Of a stretch of DNA of 64,000 nt, positions 34,428 through 46,100 are shown piece by piece. Position 1 is the first letter of the stretch; each line of letters begins with the position of its first letter. Origin of the DNA: Bradyrhizobium oligotrophicum S58 (GTDB lineage Bacteria; Pseudomonadota; Alphaproteobacteria; Rhizobiales; Xanthobacteraceae); NCBI RefSeq assembly GCF_000344805.1, contig NC_020453.1, positions 5,179,001-5,243,000 of the forward strand. The letters are read 5' to 3'. A program made the position numbers and the translations under genes. The notes beneath the pieces are model-generated. The model worked only from the letters and a program-made list of their open reading frames with translations, was not told the origin of the DNA and did no database searches.

Positions 34428-36326
34428 CTAATCGTCCGAGAGAAAGGCCGCAAAGATCGGCGCCGCGCGCTCGCCCATGCGCTGCGCGCCCGCCACCGTG
34501 AAATGACCGGCATCCTGGAACAGCCACACGCCGTCCTGGACGACCGGACAATCCTGGTCGCAATAGACCTCCGTCGGCCTCAACAGCGCCACCTTGGCGA
34601 GCGGCATGATCGCCTGCGCCAGCACCGCATCGATGGTCCGGTTCGCCGCCATCGCCTCGGCCCTCGGCACGGCGTCGCACGGCTTGGCCGGTGCATGCCA
34701 GCGTGGGCCCGGCAGCATGCGCAGTTGATCGAAGGCGCAGTTCACCGGCCGGACCTGGCCGCCGATCACGAGGAAGTGGCGGCCGGGCCGATCGAGCAGG
34801 CGGATCGTCTCGGCCAGATGACCGGCCACTTCGGCGTTGCGGGCCTGCGCCTCCGGCCCGTCGCCGAGGTCGAGATATTGCTGCCACGCCTGGCCGATCA
34901 CGACGAAATCGGCCCGCGACTGCTGGATACGCGGCAACTCGCTGTCACGCAGCTCCGCACAGACTTTCGCGCGCGGTCCTTCTGCGGTCAGGCCGGCGAG
35001 CGTCGGGCAGCCGCTCATGGTGGAGACGTGCCCGATCATGCCGCGCGACTTCAACGGTTCATCCAGCGCCGCGACATATTGCTGGACGTAGGAATCGCCG
35101 AGCAGCTCGACGCCGCGCGTGCCTTCGAGATCGCCGAACGCACACATGCGACCTGCCGCCCGGCCACATTTGTTCAGGCCGAAGCCCTGCAGCTGGAATA
35201 GCGCGAGCTGATCTTCCGGCAGGCGCGAGGCGACGCCATTGGCACGGAAGGTCACGTGGGTCAGCGCTGCTCCGATGATGAGCACGGTCGCAAAGCTTGC
35301 CACCTGCGTCCAGCGCGGCCAGGGGAGCCGCCGCAGCGGCTGCTCGACGGCAACGAACATCAGCGCAGCCACACCGGCCGTCAGCGCGAGCTGGGCCGCA
35401 AGTGCCAGCGGCGTCTGCGCGACCTCGCCGAAGATGAAGCGGACGAAGAAGATGACGGGCCAATGCACGAGATAGAGCGAATAGGAGGCGAGGCCGATGG
35501 CGCGCACCGGACGGGCCATCAGCAGCGACGTCGGCGCATTGGCCGCGATGATGATTGCAGCCGCGAGGCATGGCGCGAGCGCCGCGACACCGGCATAGGC
35601 CTGGGCGCGGCCGATGACGACCAGGCTGCCGAACAGGACGACGTCGCCGCAGGCGGCCAGGATGGAGCGTGCCCGCGGTGACGGCGCGAGGCGCGCTTCC
35701 AGCGGTATGGCGAGCGCGCCGAGTGCGAATTCGAACACCCGGAACGGCGTCAGGAAGAACACGGCGTCCGGATCATGCGGCAGCCAGATTGCGGCAGCCG
35801 CAAACGACAACAGCCCGATCGCGGCGATGGCGCGGAAGACATGCCCGCTGCGGCAGGCCCATATCAGCAGCAGCGGCGCCAGCGCGTAGAACTGCACCTC
35901 CAGCGACAACGACCACAGATGCAACAGCGGCAGCTGGTCCGCGCTCGGTGCGAAATAGGCGCTCGCCTCGCGCCAATACTGAATGTTGGAGATCGACAAC
36001 AGCCCGTGCGTCGCCTCCTTCGCCAGCTGGCGCAGGGCTTCGGGCGACAGGAACAGCCAGCCGACGGCGAAGGTCAGAGCGATCGTCGTGACCAGCGCCG
36101 GCAGGATGCGCCGCGCCCGCCGCAGATAGAACTCGGACAGCGAGAACCGCCCTGCCCTGACGTCGCGCAGGATCTGGCCGGTGATCAGATAGCCCGAGAT
36201 GACGAAGAAGACGTCGACGCCGGCGAAGCCCGCTTCGAAGCCAGTGATTCTCAGGTGAAACAGAATGACGACGACGACGGCGATCGCCCTGAGGGCATCG
36301 ATGTCAGCACGATGACTGCGTTCCAA
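34428..36326 (-). CDS. Membrane acyltransferase AT3 with C-terminal SGNH domain (OatA-like), paralog
   Basis: A 632-residue protein from TTG 36326 with GGGGG upstream. The N-terminus RADIDALRAIAVVVVILFHL and the strings FAGVDVFFVISGYLITGQIL, RRARRILPALVTTI and SLSLEVQFYALAPLL match the other acyltransferase closely in layout. The SGNH part has ELLGDSYVQQY and FQDAGHFTVAGAQ. Length and TTG start are shared with the convergent neighbour, so the pair likely arose by duplication and inversion. Substrates may be two positions on the same surface glycan. Confidence 0.9.
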   Translation of the reverse strand: MERSHRADIDALRAIAVVVVILFHLRITGFEAGFAGVDVFFVISGYLITGQILRDVRAGRFSLSEFYLRRARRILPALVTTIALTFAVGWLFLSPEALRQLAKEATHGLLSISNIQYWREASAYFAPSADQLPLLHLWSLSLEVQFYALAPLLLIWACRSGHVFRAIAAIGLLSFAAAAIWLPHDPDAVFFLTPFRVFEFALGALAIPLEARLAPSPRARSILAACGDVVLFGSLVVIGRAQAYAGVAALAPCLAAAIIIAANAPTSLLMARPVRAIGLASYSLYLVHWPVIFFVRFIFGEVAQTPLALAAQLALTAGVAALMFVAVEQPLRRLPWPRWTQVASFATVLIIGAALTHVTFRANGVASRLPEDQLALFQLQGFGLNKCGRAAGRMCAFGDLEGTRGVELLGDSYVQQYVAALDEPLKSRGMIGHVSTMSGCPTLAGLTAEGPRAKVCAELRDSELPRIQQSRADFVVIGQAWQQYLDLGDGPEAQARNAEVAGHLAETIRLLDRPGRHFLVIGGQVRPVNCAFDQLRMLPGPRWHAPAKPCDAVPRAEAMAANRTIDAVLAQAIMPLAKVALLRPTEVYCDQDCPVVQDGVWLFQDAGHFTVAGAQRMGERAAPIFAAFLSDD

Positions 36327-36549
36327 TGTGGTTCACCCCCGCGCATTCTTCGAGGCGAACGAAATGGAAGATACGAATGGCAACAGCGGGAAACAGTCAT
36401 GACATCATCGGACCCATCCCATGACGCCGGGCCGGCAGCGGTGAGGCGGATGTGAAGGAGATTTCTGAAGTCGGCCGAAAATCCGGCGATACGTTGAAGG
36501 ATCGGCCCGAATGCGGCAATCTGGCGATGCTGAGCGGAGTGCGGGGTTG

Positions 36550-37038
36550 ATGGCGGTGACAGGATCGTTGCAACGGGGATGGCGGGCCATGCGTGGAGGA
36601 CCCGTGGTGGCGGTGATGCTGGTCGCCGCCGGCGCGGCATTGGCCCAAGCCCAGGCGCCTGCTCCCAACGCGCCTGCTCCCACCCCAGCTCCGAGCACCG
36701 TCGAGCGCAATGCCAAGGGGCTCGCCGGCAAGCCGATCCAGGTCGGGATCTATCTCAACGTCCAGCCCGACTGCTCATCCGGCCCGCTTCCCTCGATCCG
36801 CCTGGTGACGCCGCCCGGCAACGGCACGGTCACGATCAAGCGCGGCAAGGTCAGCGCCACCAACTACAAGCAATGCCTGGCGCTGGAAGTGCCCGGCTTC
36901 ATCGCCTTCTACCAGTCGAAGACCGACTTCGCCGGCACCGACACCGTCACGCTCGAGGTCAAATTCCCGCAGGGCCGCACCGAAGTGCAGCGGATCATGA
37001 TCAATGTCGGCGTCGGGCCGGCGGGGCAGAAGATCTGA
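36550..37038 (+). CDS. Small secreted hypothetical protein
   Basis: A 162-residue product from ATG 36550 (GGGG upstream); ATG 36589, just before the signal peptide MRGGPVVAVMLVAAGAALAQAQ, is equally possible. After an Ala/Pro linker, residues 55-160 form a beta-rich domain (GKPIQVGIYLNVQPDCSSGPLPSIRLVTPPGNGTVTIKRGKV, FAGTDTVTLEVKFPQG) that resembles an Ig-like or cadherin-like fold. The two cysteines may form a disulfide. It faces the giant adhesin gene across a shared terminator. Function unknown. Confidence 0.72.
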   Translation: MAVTGSLQRGWRAMRGGPVVAVMLVAAGAALAQAQAPAPNAPAPTPAPSTVERNAKGLAGKPIQVGIYLNVQPDCSSGPLPSIRLVTPPGNGTVTIKRGKVSATNYKQCLALEVPGFIAFYQSKTDFAGTDTVTLEVKFPQGRTEVQRIMINVGVGPAGQKI

Positions 37039-37074
37039 GCCACTGCCCTCTCGGAAGCGGGACGCCCGCTCCGG

Positions 37075-37110
37075 AAAAAAGGGCCGCCTGATCGGCGGCC
37101 CTTTGATTTT
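37075..37110. terminator. Bidirectional terminator
   Basis: Stem GGGCCGCC (37081-37088) / GGCGGCCC (37094-37101), with TTTGATTTT on the right for the forward gene and AAAAAA on the left, which gives a U-run for the reverse adhesin transcript. Confidence 0.85.
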
Positions 37111-37131
37111 GCCTGGCGTAGCCCGTCCGGA

Positions 37132-40100
37132 TCAGACGTGGACCTGCGTCTGGGCGTGGCTGTTGTCGATGATCATCTTGATCACATCGTCGCCTGCCGT
37201 GAGATTGCCGCCGGTGTCCTTGATCGTGGCGACGTTGGTCCAGCCCGAGCCGGTATTGACCTGCAGTGTCAGGTCGCCATTGTTCAGCACGCTGCTGCCA
37301 TTGGCGGAGGCCAGGCTGCTGTGCCCGCCGCTGTCGACGAAGCGGACCGCATCGGCGTGATTGCCGGAGACGCTCGCCAGCAGGCCCGAGAGGTCGATGA
37401 CGTCGCCGGATGTCCCAGTCTGGAAATCCAGGATGGTGTCGAGCCCGCCACCGGCGAGATCGCCGGCGTTCCACTTGAAGGTATCCGAGCCGCCATTGCC
37501 GGTGAGCTGGTCGGAGCCGGCGCCGCCGACCAGGACGTCGTTGCTCGACGAGCCGTTGATGACATCGTTGAAGGCCGATCCGATGACACCTTCCATGTTC
37601 TTGTAGGTGTCCTGGCCGATCCCGGACAAGGTCGGGCCGGTGGTGTTGCCACTGCTCTGGCTCAACGTGAAGGTGATGCCGGCCGTCGCATCGGAGAAGT
37701 CGAGCAGGTCGATCCCGACCCCACCATCGATGGTGTCGTTGCCGCCACCGCCGCGGATGATGTCGTCGCCGTCGCCACCATTGATCGTGTTGGCAGCACT
37801 GCTGCCGATCAGGATGTCGTTGCCCGAGCCTCCCGTCACGCGCTCGATATTGGCAATCGAGCTGAAGCCGGTGGCCGTGCCGGCTCCGAGATTGACCGTC
37901 ACGTCCTCGCCCGTGATGTAGGTCAGCGTATCGCTGCTGCTGCTGCCGAGATCGGCAGTCACCGCCTCGATATTGCTGAGCTTGGTCCCATTGATATCGG
38001 TGATCACGCCGCCGGTAAGCGTGGCGTAGACCAGATCCTGGGACGTCGTTCCCTCGATGACGAACGTGTCGGTGCCGGTGCCGCCGTCGACGATGTCGAC
38101 GCCGTCGTTGACGCCCCAATAGAAGGTGTCGGTGCCGGAGCCGCCGATCGCGACGTCATTACCGCTACCGCCCCGGATGGAGTCGTTGCCGGCGCCGCCA
38201 TTGATGTAGTCGTTGCCGGCGCCGCCGAGCAGCGTGTCATTGCCGCCGAGGCCGTAGATGCCGTCGTCGTCGGCACCGCCGTTGAAGTTGTTGCCGCCAC
38301 TCGACCCGATCATGACGTCGTAGCCGTTGTTGGCGTTGGCTTCGAGCGTGTTGTCGACCGTGGCGGTGATCGCATCGCCGTCATTGGCGCTGTAGCCGGA
38401 CAGCCACGGTGCCGAACCGGTCACCCACGACTTGTCCGACAGCGAATTGATGGTGAGATTGAACGCACCATTGTCGAGCGCGTTGAAGGCGAGATAGGTC
38501 GACACCGAGGACACCGAGTCGGTGGCCGTCACCTTGTAGACGTAAAGGCCGGCGTCGTTGTTGTTCGGATCTCCGGTGAACTGGTTGCCGGTCCGGTGAA
38601 TCCAGCTGTCATCCCCGGTCGAGCTGTAGACCAGGCTGTAGGTGTAGGTCACCGCTCCCATTCCGCCGGAGAACAGCGTCGCCGCGTTCAGGCTGATCAC
38701 ATTCGGCGAGTCGCCGTTCTGCGACAGCGCATAACGTCCGTCCGCGCTCGCGGTGTCCACGACCGCCAGCGGCGCCGGCTCATTGGTGCCGTTGATGGTG
38801 ACGTCGATGACCTGGGTCGCGGTGCCGTCGACCGACTTCACCGTCAGCGTATCGTGCTTGACATCGCCATCGTTGAGCGCCTGCACGTTGGCGGCCGAAT
38901 TGTTGAGCGTATAGCCCCAGGCCCCGGTCGCCGCGTTGAAGGTGAAGGTGCCGTAGGTTCCCGCCAGCGACGCCGGCGTCTGGAACTGGGCTTCCCCGGT
39001 ATCGACGTCGGTGACCGTCAGCGTCCCGGCGGCCGTCAGCGTGCCGTCCTCCTTCACAGTGCCCGCCGCCGGGCCCGCGATCGAGGCCGCATCGTTGACG
39101 CCGTTCACCGTGACGGTGACGATCTGCGTGGTCGTCCCGCCATGACCGTCGTCGATCTTCACTGTATAGGTCTGATCGATATGGTCGCTGGCGCGCAGCG
39201 ACTGGATGTCCGCGTCATTGACGCTGAAGGTCCAGTTCACCTTGTGGCCGGTGTTGTCGACCGTGGCATTGAACGCCCCGTAATAGCTGCTGCCATTCGG
39301 AGTCGTGTAGCTGACGGTTTGCGCGTCGCCGTCGGCATCGGTGAAGGCAATCGCGCCGGACGCCTTCTCAACGCCGGGCGTCACGACCGTGCTGGATTGC
39401 ACCGAGATGTCGTCGATGACGGCGCCGCCACCGCTCGCGAACTTGATCGTCGTCGACGTCGCGGTCGCCGTGAACTGGTAGGTCTGCTCCGTCCAGCCGA
39501 GGTTCCAGGCGCTCGTGGTGAGAACGGTTGTTCCGTCGACGCCCGATGTCACGGCGGTGCCGTAGCTCATCACGTAGAAGTCGACGGTATAGGTCATGCC
39601 GATGACGGTGCTGATGGTCTGGCTCATCGAGCTTGATGCGCCGTAGAAATCCGCCGAGCCGCCGTCCGTGCGGCCGCCCACGACGGTGACGGCATGGGCC
39701 CCCCCGACGGTCCACGCATCCAGCGTGTAGAAGTTGCCGTTGTAGTAGCCGAACGAGCCGTTCTGGATCAGGTTGCCGGTCGGCGCCGCATAAGAGGCGT
39801 CCTCGGTGAGGCTTGCCGTGGTCGTGCCCGATCCGAACACCGGGGCATGGTTCGGCGTCGTGACGGAGCCGGTCTGGCTGCTGGTCACGTTCTCGGCAAA
39901 GCCCTGGCCGTCGGTGTAGGTGACGTTGGCCGAAATCTTGTGGCCGACGTCGCCGGAGCCGAGCGTGTAGGTCGAGCCGGTCGCGCCGTTGATGACGGCG
40001 CCGTCCCGCAGCCAGTGATAGGCGACGTTCGACGCGGCCCCATCCGGATCGCTGCCGAGATTGGCGGTCAGCACCTGGCCCTGCGTCGCAGTGCCCGTCA

Positions 40101-43100
40101 CCGTCACGGTCGCAGCACCATCATTGACCGGCGTGATCGTCAACGTAAAAGCGTCCGAGGCGGCATACTCGCCGTCGCTGGCATAAACAGTGACGTTGAC
40201 CGCGCCGGCGAAATTCGCCGGCGGGGTGCCGCTGAAGGTGCCGGTCGCCGCGTCGAAGTGCAGCCACGCCGGCAGAGCGCTGCCGTCGCTCAGGTTCGCC
40301 GACAGCGTCAGCGGACCATTGGTGCCGTCGAAGCGGCCATCGACATCGGCGAAGGTGTTCGACGGAATGCTGAAGCTGAACGGCTGGTCTTCCGCCGAGT
40401 TGCGGTCGACGATCGCGGTCTGCAAGGTCGGCGCGTCGTTGTTGCCGATGATCTGGACTGTCACCGTCTTGGCGGTGCCATCCTCGGTGTAGACCGTGAA
40501 GCTGTCGGTCAGCGTGGTCTGGTTTTCCTTCAGCGCCTGGATCGTCGGGTTGTTGTCGTAGAGCCCGTAGGTCCACTTGCCGGCACTGTCGATCATGTAC
40601 CAGCCATAGCCGGTGGCCGTATTCGAGTCGGCAGTCTGCCAGACATCGTTGTGGCCATCGACGTCGGTCGCATTGAGATCGCCGCGGGCGATGCCGTAGA
40701 GCGGGCTGCTCTGGCTGTTGGCGATGCCGCCGAGCTCCGCGATCGTGCCGGTGGTGTCGCCGGTGATCACCGCGGCGTCGTTGACGCCGGTCACGGTGAT
40801 CTTCAGCGTTGCGGTGTTGGACACCGCGCCGGACGGATCGTGGTCGGTATAGGTGAAGGTATCGATTGCGGGCACGCCCGCCGCCAGCGCATCGGCTTTG
40901 TCTGCGACGTACTTATAGGAGCCGTCCGCATTCAGCGTCAGGTGGCCGTAGGTGCCCTCGATCGAGGTACCGACGCCGGTCCCTTGCGTCACACTGCCGG
41001 TGCCGGCGACGACGCCGGAGACGACGAGCGAGGTGACGGGATTGTCGACATCGCTGTCGGCGACCGAGCCGCCGGTCGAGCCGCGGATCACGCCGTTCGC
41101 GGCCGAGATCGTGAGGGTGTCGTCCTCCAGCACCGCATGGGTGTCGGAGTTCGCCACCGGCGGGTGGTTGGCCGGGATCACCTCGACGCTGACCGTCTGG
41201 GTCGCACTCAGATCGCCGCCGCCGACATTGCCGTTGTCGTTGATGGTGATCGTGACCGATCCCGGGTGATCGCTGTTCGGCGTGAACACCGCCGACGCCA
41301 GATAGGTGTTCAGATCGCTGATCTTGAACCCGCTCATCGAGAGCAACTGTTCAGCGTTGAAGACGCCGAGCGACGGAATCGACAGCGTACCGCCGGAGAT
41401 GTCGAACCTCACGGACTCGACGACATCGCCGTCCGCGTCGGAGAAGGTGATTGCGTTGGCGCCTGTGAAAGCGAACGCGGCGCCTTCATTTGTGATCACG
41501 TGCGTCGGGGCATGGACCTCCGGTGCGTCGTTCACCGGCGCCACGTTGATCGTCAGCGTGCCGGTGTCCGTCTGTCCGGCCGCGTCACGCACCGTATAGT
41601 CGACGGTATCCGCGCCATAGAAGTCTGCCTTGGGGTTGTAGACGTAGGTGCCGTCGGCATTGAAATGGATGGTGCCGCCCTTGGCTGTCGTGAAATCGCC
41701 CGCGATCACGCTGAGCGTATCGCCGGTGTCCGGATCACGATCGTTGTGCAGAACGCCCTGCGCCGGGTCGGACACCGTCAGTGTCGTGTCCTCGTTCACG
41801 CTCGCCGTGTCATCCACGGCCCTGGGAGCATCCTCGATCGGGTTGATGTTGATCGTGATCGTCTGCGTCGCGCCCAGATTGCCACCACCGACATTGCCGT
41901 TGTCGTTGATGGTGATCGTGACCGATCCCGTCGCGTCGTTGTCGGCTGATGGCGTGAACACCGCAGACGCCAGAAGGGTGTTCAGATCGTTGATCTTGAA
42001 CCCGCTCATGGAGAGCAGCTGTTCAGCGTTGAAGACGCCGAGCGACGGAATCGACAGCGTGCCGCCGGAGATGTCGAACCTCACGGACTCGACGACATTG
42101 CCGTCCGCATCGGAGAAGGAGAACGCGTTCGCGCCGGTGAAGGCGAATGGTGTATCCTCGTTCGTCGTCACCTGCGTCGGCGCATGGATCTGCGGCGCGT
42201 CGTTGACCGGGGTCACCGTGACATCGATCGTCTGCAGCGCGGTGCTGGCAACGTCGGTGTGGACATGGCCGTCCGACAGCGTGGCCTGGTCGGTGACTTC
42301 GGCGACGACCGACAACGAGAACGTGCCGTTGTAGTTCGCGGGCGGCGTGATCTGCAGCGGATGGCTGTCGAACGCGGCGATCGCGGCGGCGCTGTCGATC
42401 ACCCATTTGCCGGCGTCGGCGCCGGTTCCGGCATGGCCGACCGAGAAGGTCGCCCCGTCCGGATAGCCCGTAATCAGCAGCCGCAGGCTTTCCGAGCCGT
42501 CGGTGTCGGTGACGGCGGCGCTGATGAGCTTCAGGTTGATCGTCTGATCCTCGGCACCCGAGGCGGGCCCGAGGTCCATGAAGCTCAAGGTCAGCGAGTC
42601 GGCCTTCGGCGCGACGTCGACCGTGACATGCGCTGTCGCGGTGCCGCCATCGCCGTCGCTGACCGTATAGTCGAAGCCGGCGACGCCGGAGAAGTTATGG
42701 TCCGGCGTGAACACCGGATTGCCGTTGTTCAGCGAAACCGTGCCGTGCGTTGCATTCGACACACCGGTGACGGACAAGGTGTTGTTGTCGATGTCGGTGT
42801 CGTTGTTGAGCAGGCTGAGCAGCGCGTTGACGGTGAGCGGAGCGTCCTCGCTCGTCTGCACCGTGTCGTCATGAGCCACCGGCGGCGTGTTGAACACACC
42901 GGTCAGCGTGCGCGTGCCGTCGGTGAAGCCGAAGCTCTCATAGTTCGTGAACGTATCGGTCACGCCATTATGGGTGACCTGCACGCCGATCAGCGTCACG
43001 CCGTCGGCCGCGAACACCTTGGTGTAGCTCGCGTCGGCGAAGTTGAAACCGAACTTGACCGTGTCGGTGTCGCCGCCGCCGTCCGACACCACGCTGGTGT

Positions 43101-46100
43101 TGCCGGCAAAGCGCGTGAGATCGAGCGTGTCGTTGCCGGTGCCGCCGTCGAAGACGATGGTCGAAGGTGCGATCGCGGTTCCGGTGATGTCGGTGATCGT
43201 CAGCGTATCGCTGGCGGTGCCGCCGGTGATGGTGACGCGCTCGATCTCGTCGGCGCGGATGGTCGCCCCGTCGGGACCGTCGTACCGGACCAGAATGTCG
43301 GTGGCGTTGGTCGCCGCCGGATCGTTCAGCGTCGGGTTGATGTCGGTGCCGCTGGTCGCCTTGCCGATGGTGAAATTGCGCGCATTGCCATCGCCGGTGA
43401 TCGCAAGCACGTCGTAGTTCGGGGAGGTCGCGCCGGTCTCTGAGCCGCCGTCGATGACGTCGTTGCCGTCGCCCACCGTGTACAGGAAGGTATCGTTGCC
43501 GGCGCCGCCGAACAGCCGATCGGCCCCTGCACCGCCCTTGATGATGTCGTTGCCGGCGCCGCCATACAGGCTATCGCCGCCCACGCCGTTGCCGCCGACC
43601 AGGATGTCGTCGCCATTCGATCCGTGGGCTTCGGTCACGCCGCCGAGCTTGTCGGTGCCGACCACCTTGTCGGTCACCGCGGCGCGGTCGGTCACGCTGT
43701 GCGCCCCGAGCGTCTCGCCGAGGATCGTCTGCGACGTGTCGCCGAGATTGACGAATACCGGCGAGTTCGGCGCGTCATAGCGCACCGTCGTCACCGTGCC
43801 TGCGGCATCGACCCGCACGGTGAAGTCGTTGGTCGCCGTATCGTGATCGCGGTCTTCGACCTGGAACGCGAAATTGAGGTCGAGATACTGGCTGGCCGAG
43901 CTCGATGTTCCGACCGGGGCCGGGTGATCGAGCGGCTGCAGCAGGGTGAAATTGTAGGCGCCGGTGCCGGCATCCGTCAGCGTCACCGTGAACACCGCAG
44001 CATCGGCGGCGTTGCCCGTCACCAGCCCGTTCTGGCCGATATAGCTGCCGCCGCTCATGCGATAGGCGGTGAGCGTGGTGTGGTCGGCCGACATCACATA
44101 GGTGAGGCCGATGCCGAGCGAGGTCAGCCCTGCGAGCTGATGACTGGCCGCATCGTAGACCTTCGGCGACGCAGCTGAGAACGTCAGCGACGCGCCCGAG
44201 CTGTCGCCATCGGCGCCATAGGTGACCTTCAGGTCGACCGCACCGGTCGAGACGTTGCCCGCGGCCTCCTCGAGCGACACCGTGTTGACGTGCTGCGACG
44301 ACGGCGTGTCGTCCTTGACGCTGACGAGGAGCTGGTCGTGCAGCGCGATCGCATCGCCATCGGAGTCGGTGGCGGTCACCGCCGTCGACAAATCGAGCGT
44401 CAGTTTGTCGTCGTTGCCGTTGCCGACATGATCGAGCGCGCCCTTGAGCCGGAACGAATACTGGCCGGTCGTCGGATCGACCTGGAATTCGAAGATCGTG
44501 ACGCCGCCCGCCTTCGCGATCAGCGTGTTGTCGACGCCGATGCTGTAGGTGAGCGCCACGCCGCCCGAGGTGAGCGACAGCAGGCCGGGCGCGAGGTTGG
44601 TGGTCTCGACGGTGTAGCTGCCGAGCTTGTCGGCGCCGAACGACACCAGCGAGCTGACATTGCCGGTGAAGACGGAATCGTCGGTGTTGCTGTCGCCGTT
44701 GAGGTCGCCGCCCCGCGATCCCGTGGTGGTGACCACTGAACCAGTCGACAGCTCGCTCTCATAGACCGTCGTGGTCAGCACGGTCGCGGTCGCCACAGGG
44801 CTGTCATCGTTGATCGTGACCGCGAAGGACGAGCTGGTGCTGTCGCCATCGGCATCGGTCGCGGTGAAGCCGAAGGTGAGCTTGACGTCGTTCTCGCCTT
44901 GCCCCGCCGGATGATCGACGTGCTTCAGCAGCGTGAAGCTGTAGCTGCCGGCGCCGCTGTCATCGAGCGTGACCTTGAACACCTGGCTCGCGGCCGACGG
45001 CGCGTTGCCGTTGACCGGATTGCTGCCGGTGTAGCCATAGACCGTATCGCCGACCACCCAGAGCTTGACCTGGGCGCCGTCGACCTTGAGCAGCCCCGCA
45101 TCGGTCGACGCGTTCTGGCCGTTGGCGATGCCTGAGAACGCAACCGCGCGGTTGACGGAGCCTGCGTTGTTGTCGTCGGCGCCCCAGGAGATTGCGAGCG
45201 AGCCAGTCGCGGCGACATTGGCGCCGGCGACGTCGCCGGTCGCGGCTGCGGTGTTGCCGCCGGACAGGCCGTCCTCGTCGACGACGCCGGCCACCGGCGC
45301 GCCGATCGCAGGCCGGCCATTGTCGTCATTGATCGTGACGGTGAAGTTGCCGGAGGCCGCATCCCCGTCGGAATCCGTCGCGGCGAAGCCGAGCTTCAGC
45401 GACAGCGCATTGGTCTGGCCGGAGCCGATGTGATCGACATTGTCGAGCAGTTCGAACGTGTAGCTGCCGGAGCCGTCATCGGACAGCGTGATGTGGAACA
45501 CCTTGCGGTCGCTCGTCGTGAGCTGGCCGCCATTGTCATTGGCGACGCCCCAGATCTCGGTGTCCGACACGCGGATGAACTGCACCGCCGTCCCGTTCGA
45601 CGTCAGCGTCGGGCTGCCCGCGCCGGTCGTCTTCACGACGTCGCCGGTATGGATCGCGCTGTCGAACGCCACGCTGCGATTGGCCACGCCCGAATTGCTG
45701 TCGTCGGCGCCCCAATTGATATTGAGGGCGACATTCGATGCGGTCTGGGTCGCGAACACCTCCGCGCCGGCCGGACCGGTAGTGTTCTCGGTCAGCGATG
45801 CGCCTGCGGACGTGCCGATCACCGGCACGTCGTCCTTGACCGAGACCGTAAAGCTGTTGCTCGAAATGTCGCCATCACCGTCGGTGGCCGTGAAGCTGAA
45901 GGACAGCTTGACGATGTTCTCGGCGCTGCCGGCGGGATGATCGAGGTTGCCGAGCAGCTTGAAGCTGTAGGAGCCGTCGCTCTGGTCGCTCAGCGACACT
46001 TCGAACACATGGGTGCCATGGGCGAGATCGCTGCCGGTGTAGCCGACCAGCACGCCGTTCTCGAAACCGTATTTCACGGTCTGGCCGTCCGACGTCAGCG

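Noticed and set aside
37138..39636. An 832-codon forward frame under the adhesin C-terminal part
   Set aside because: Same explanation: antisense shadow without recognisable domain.
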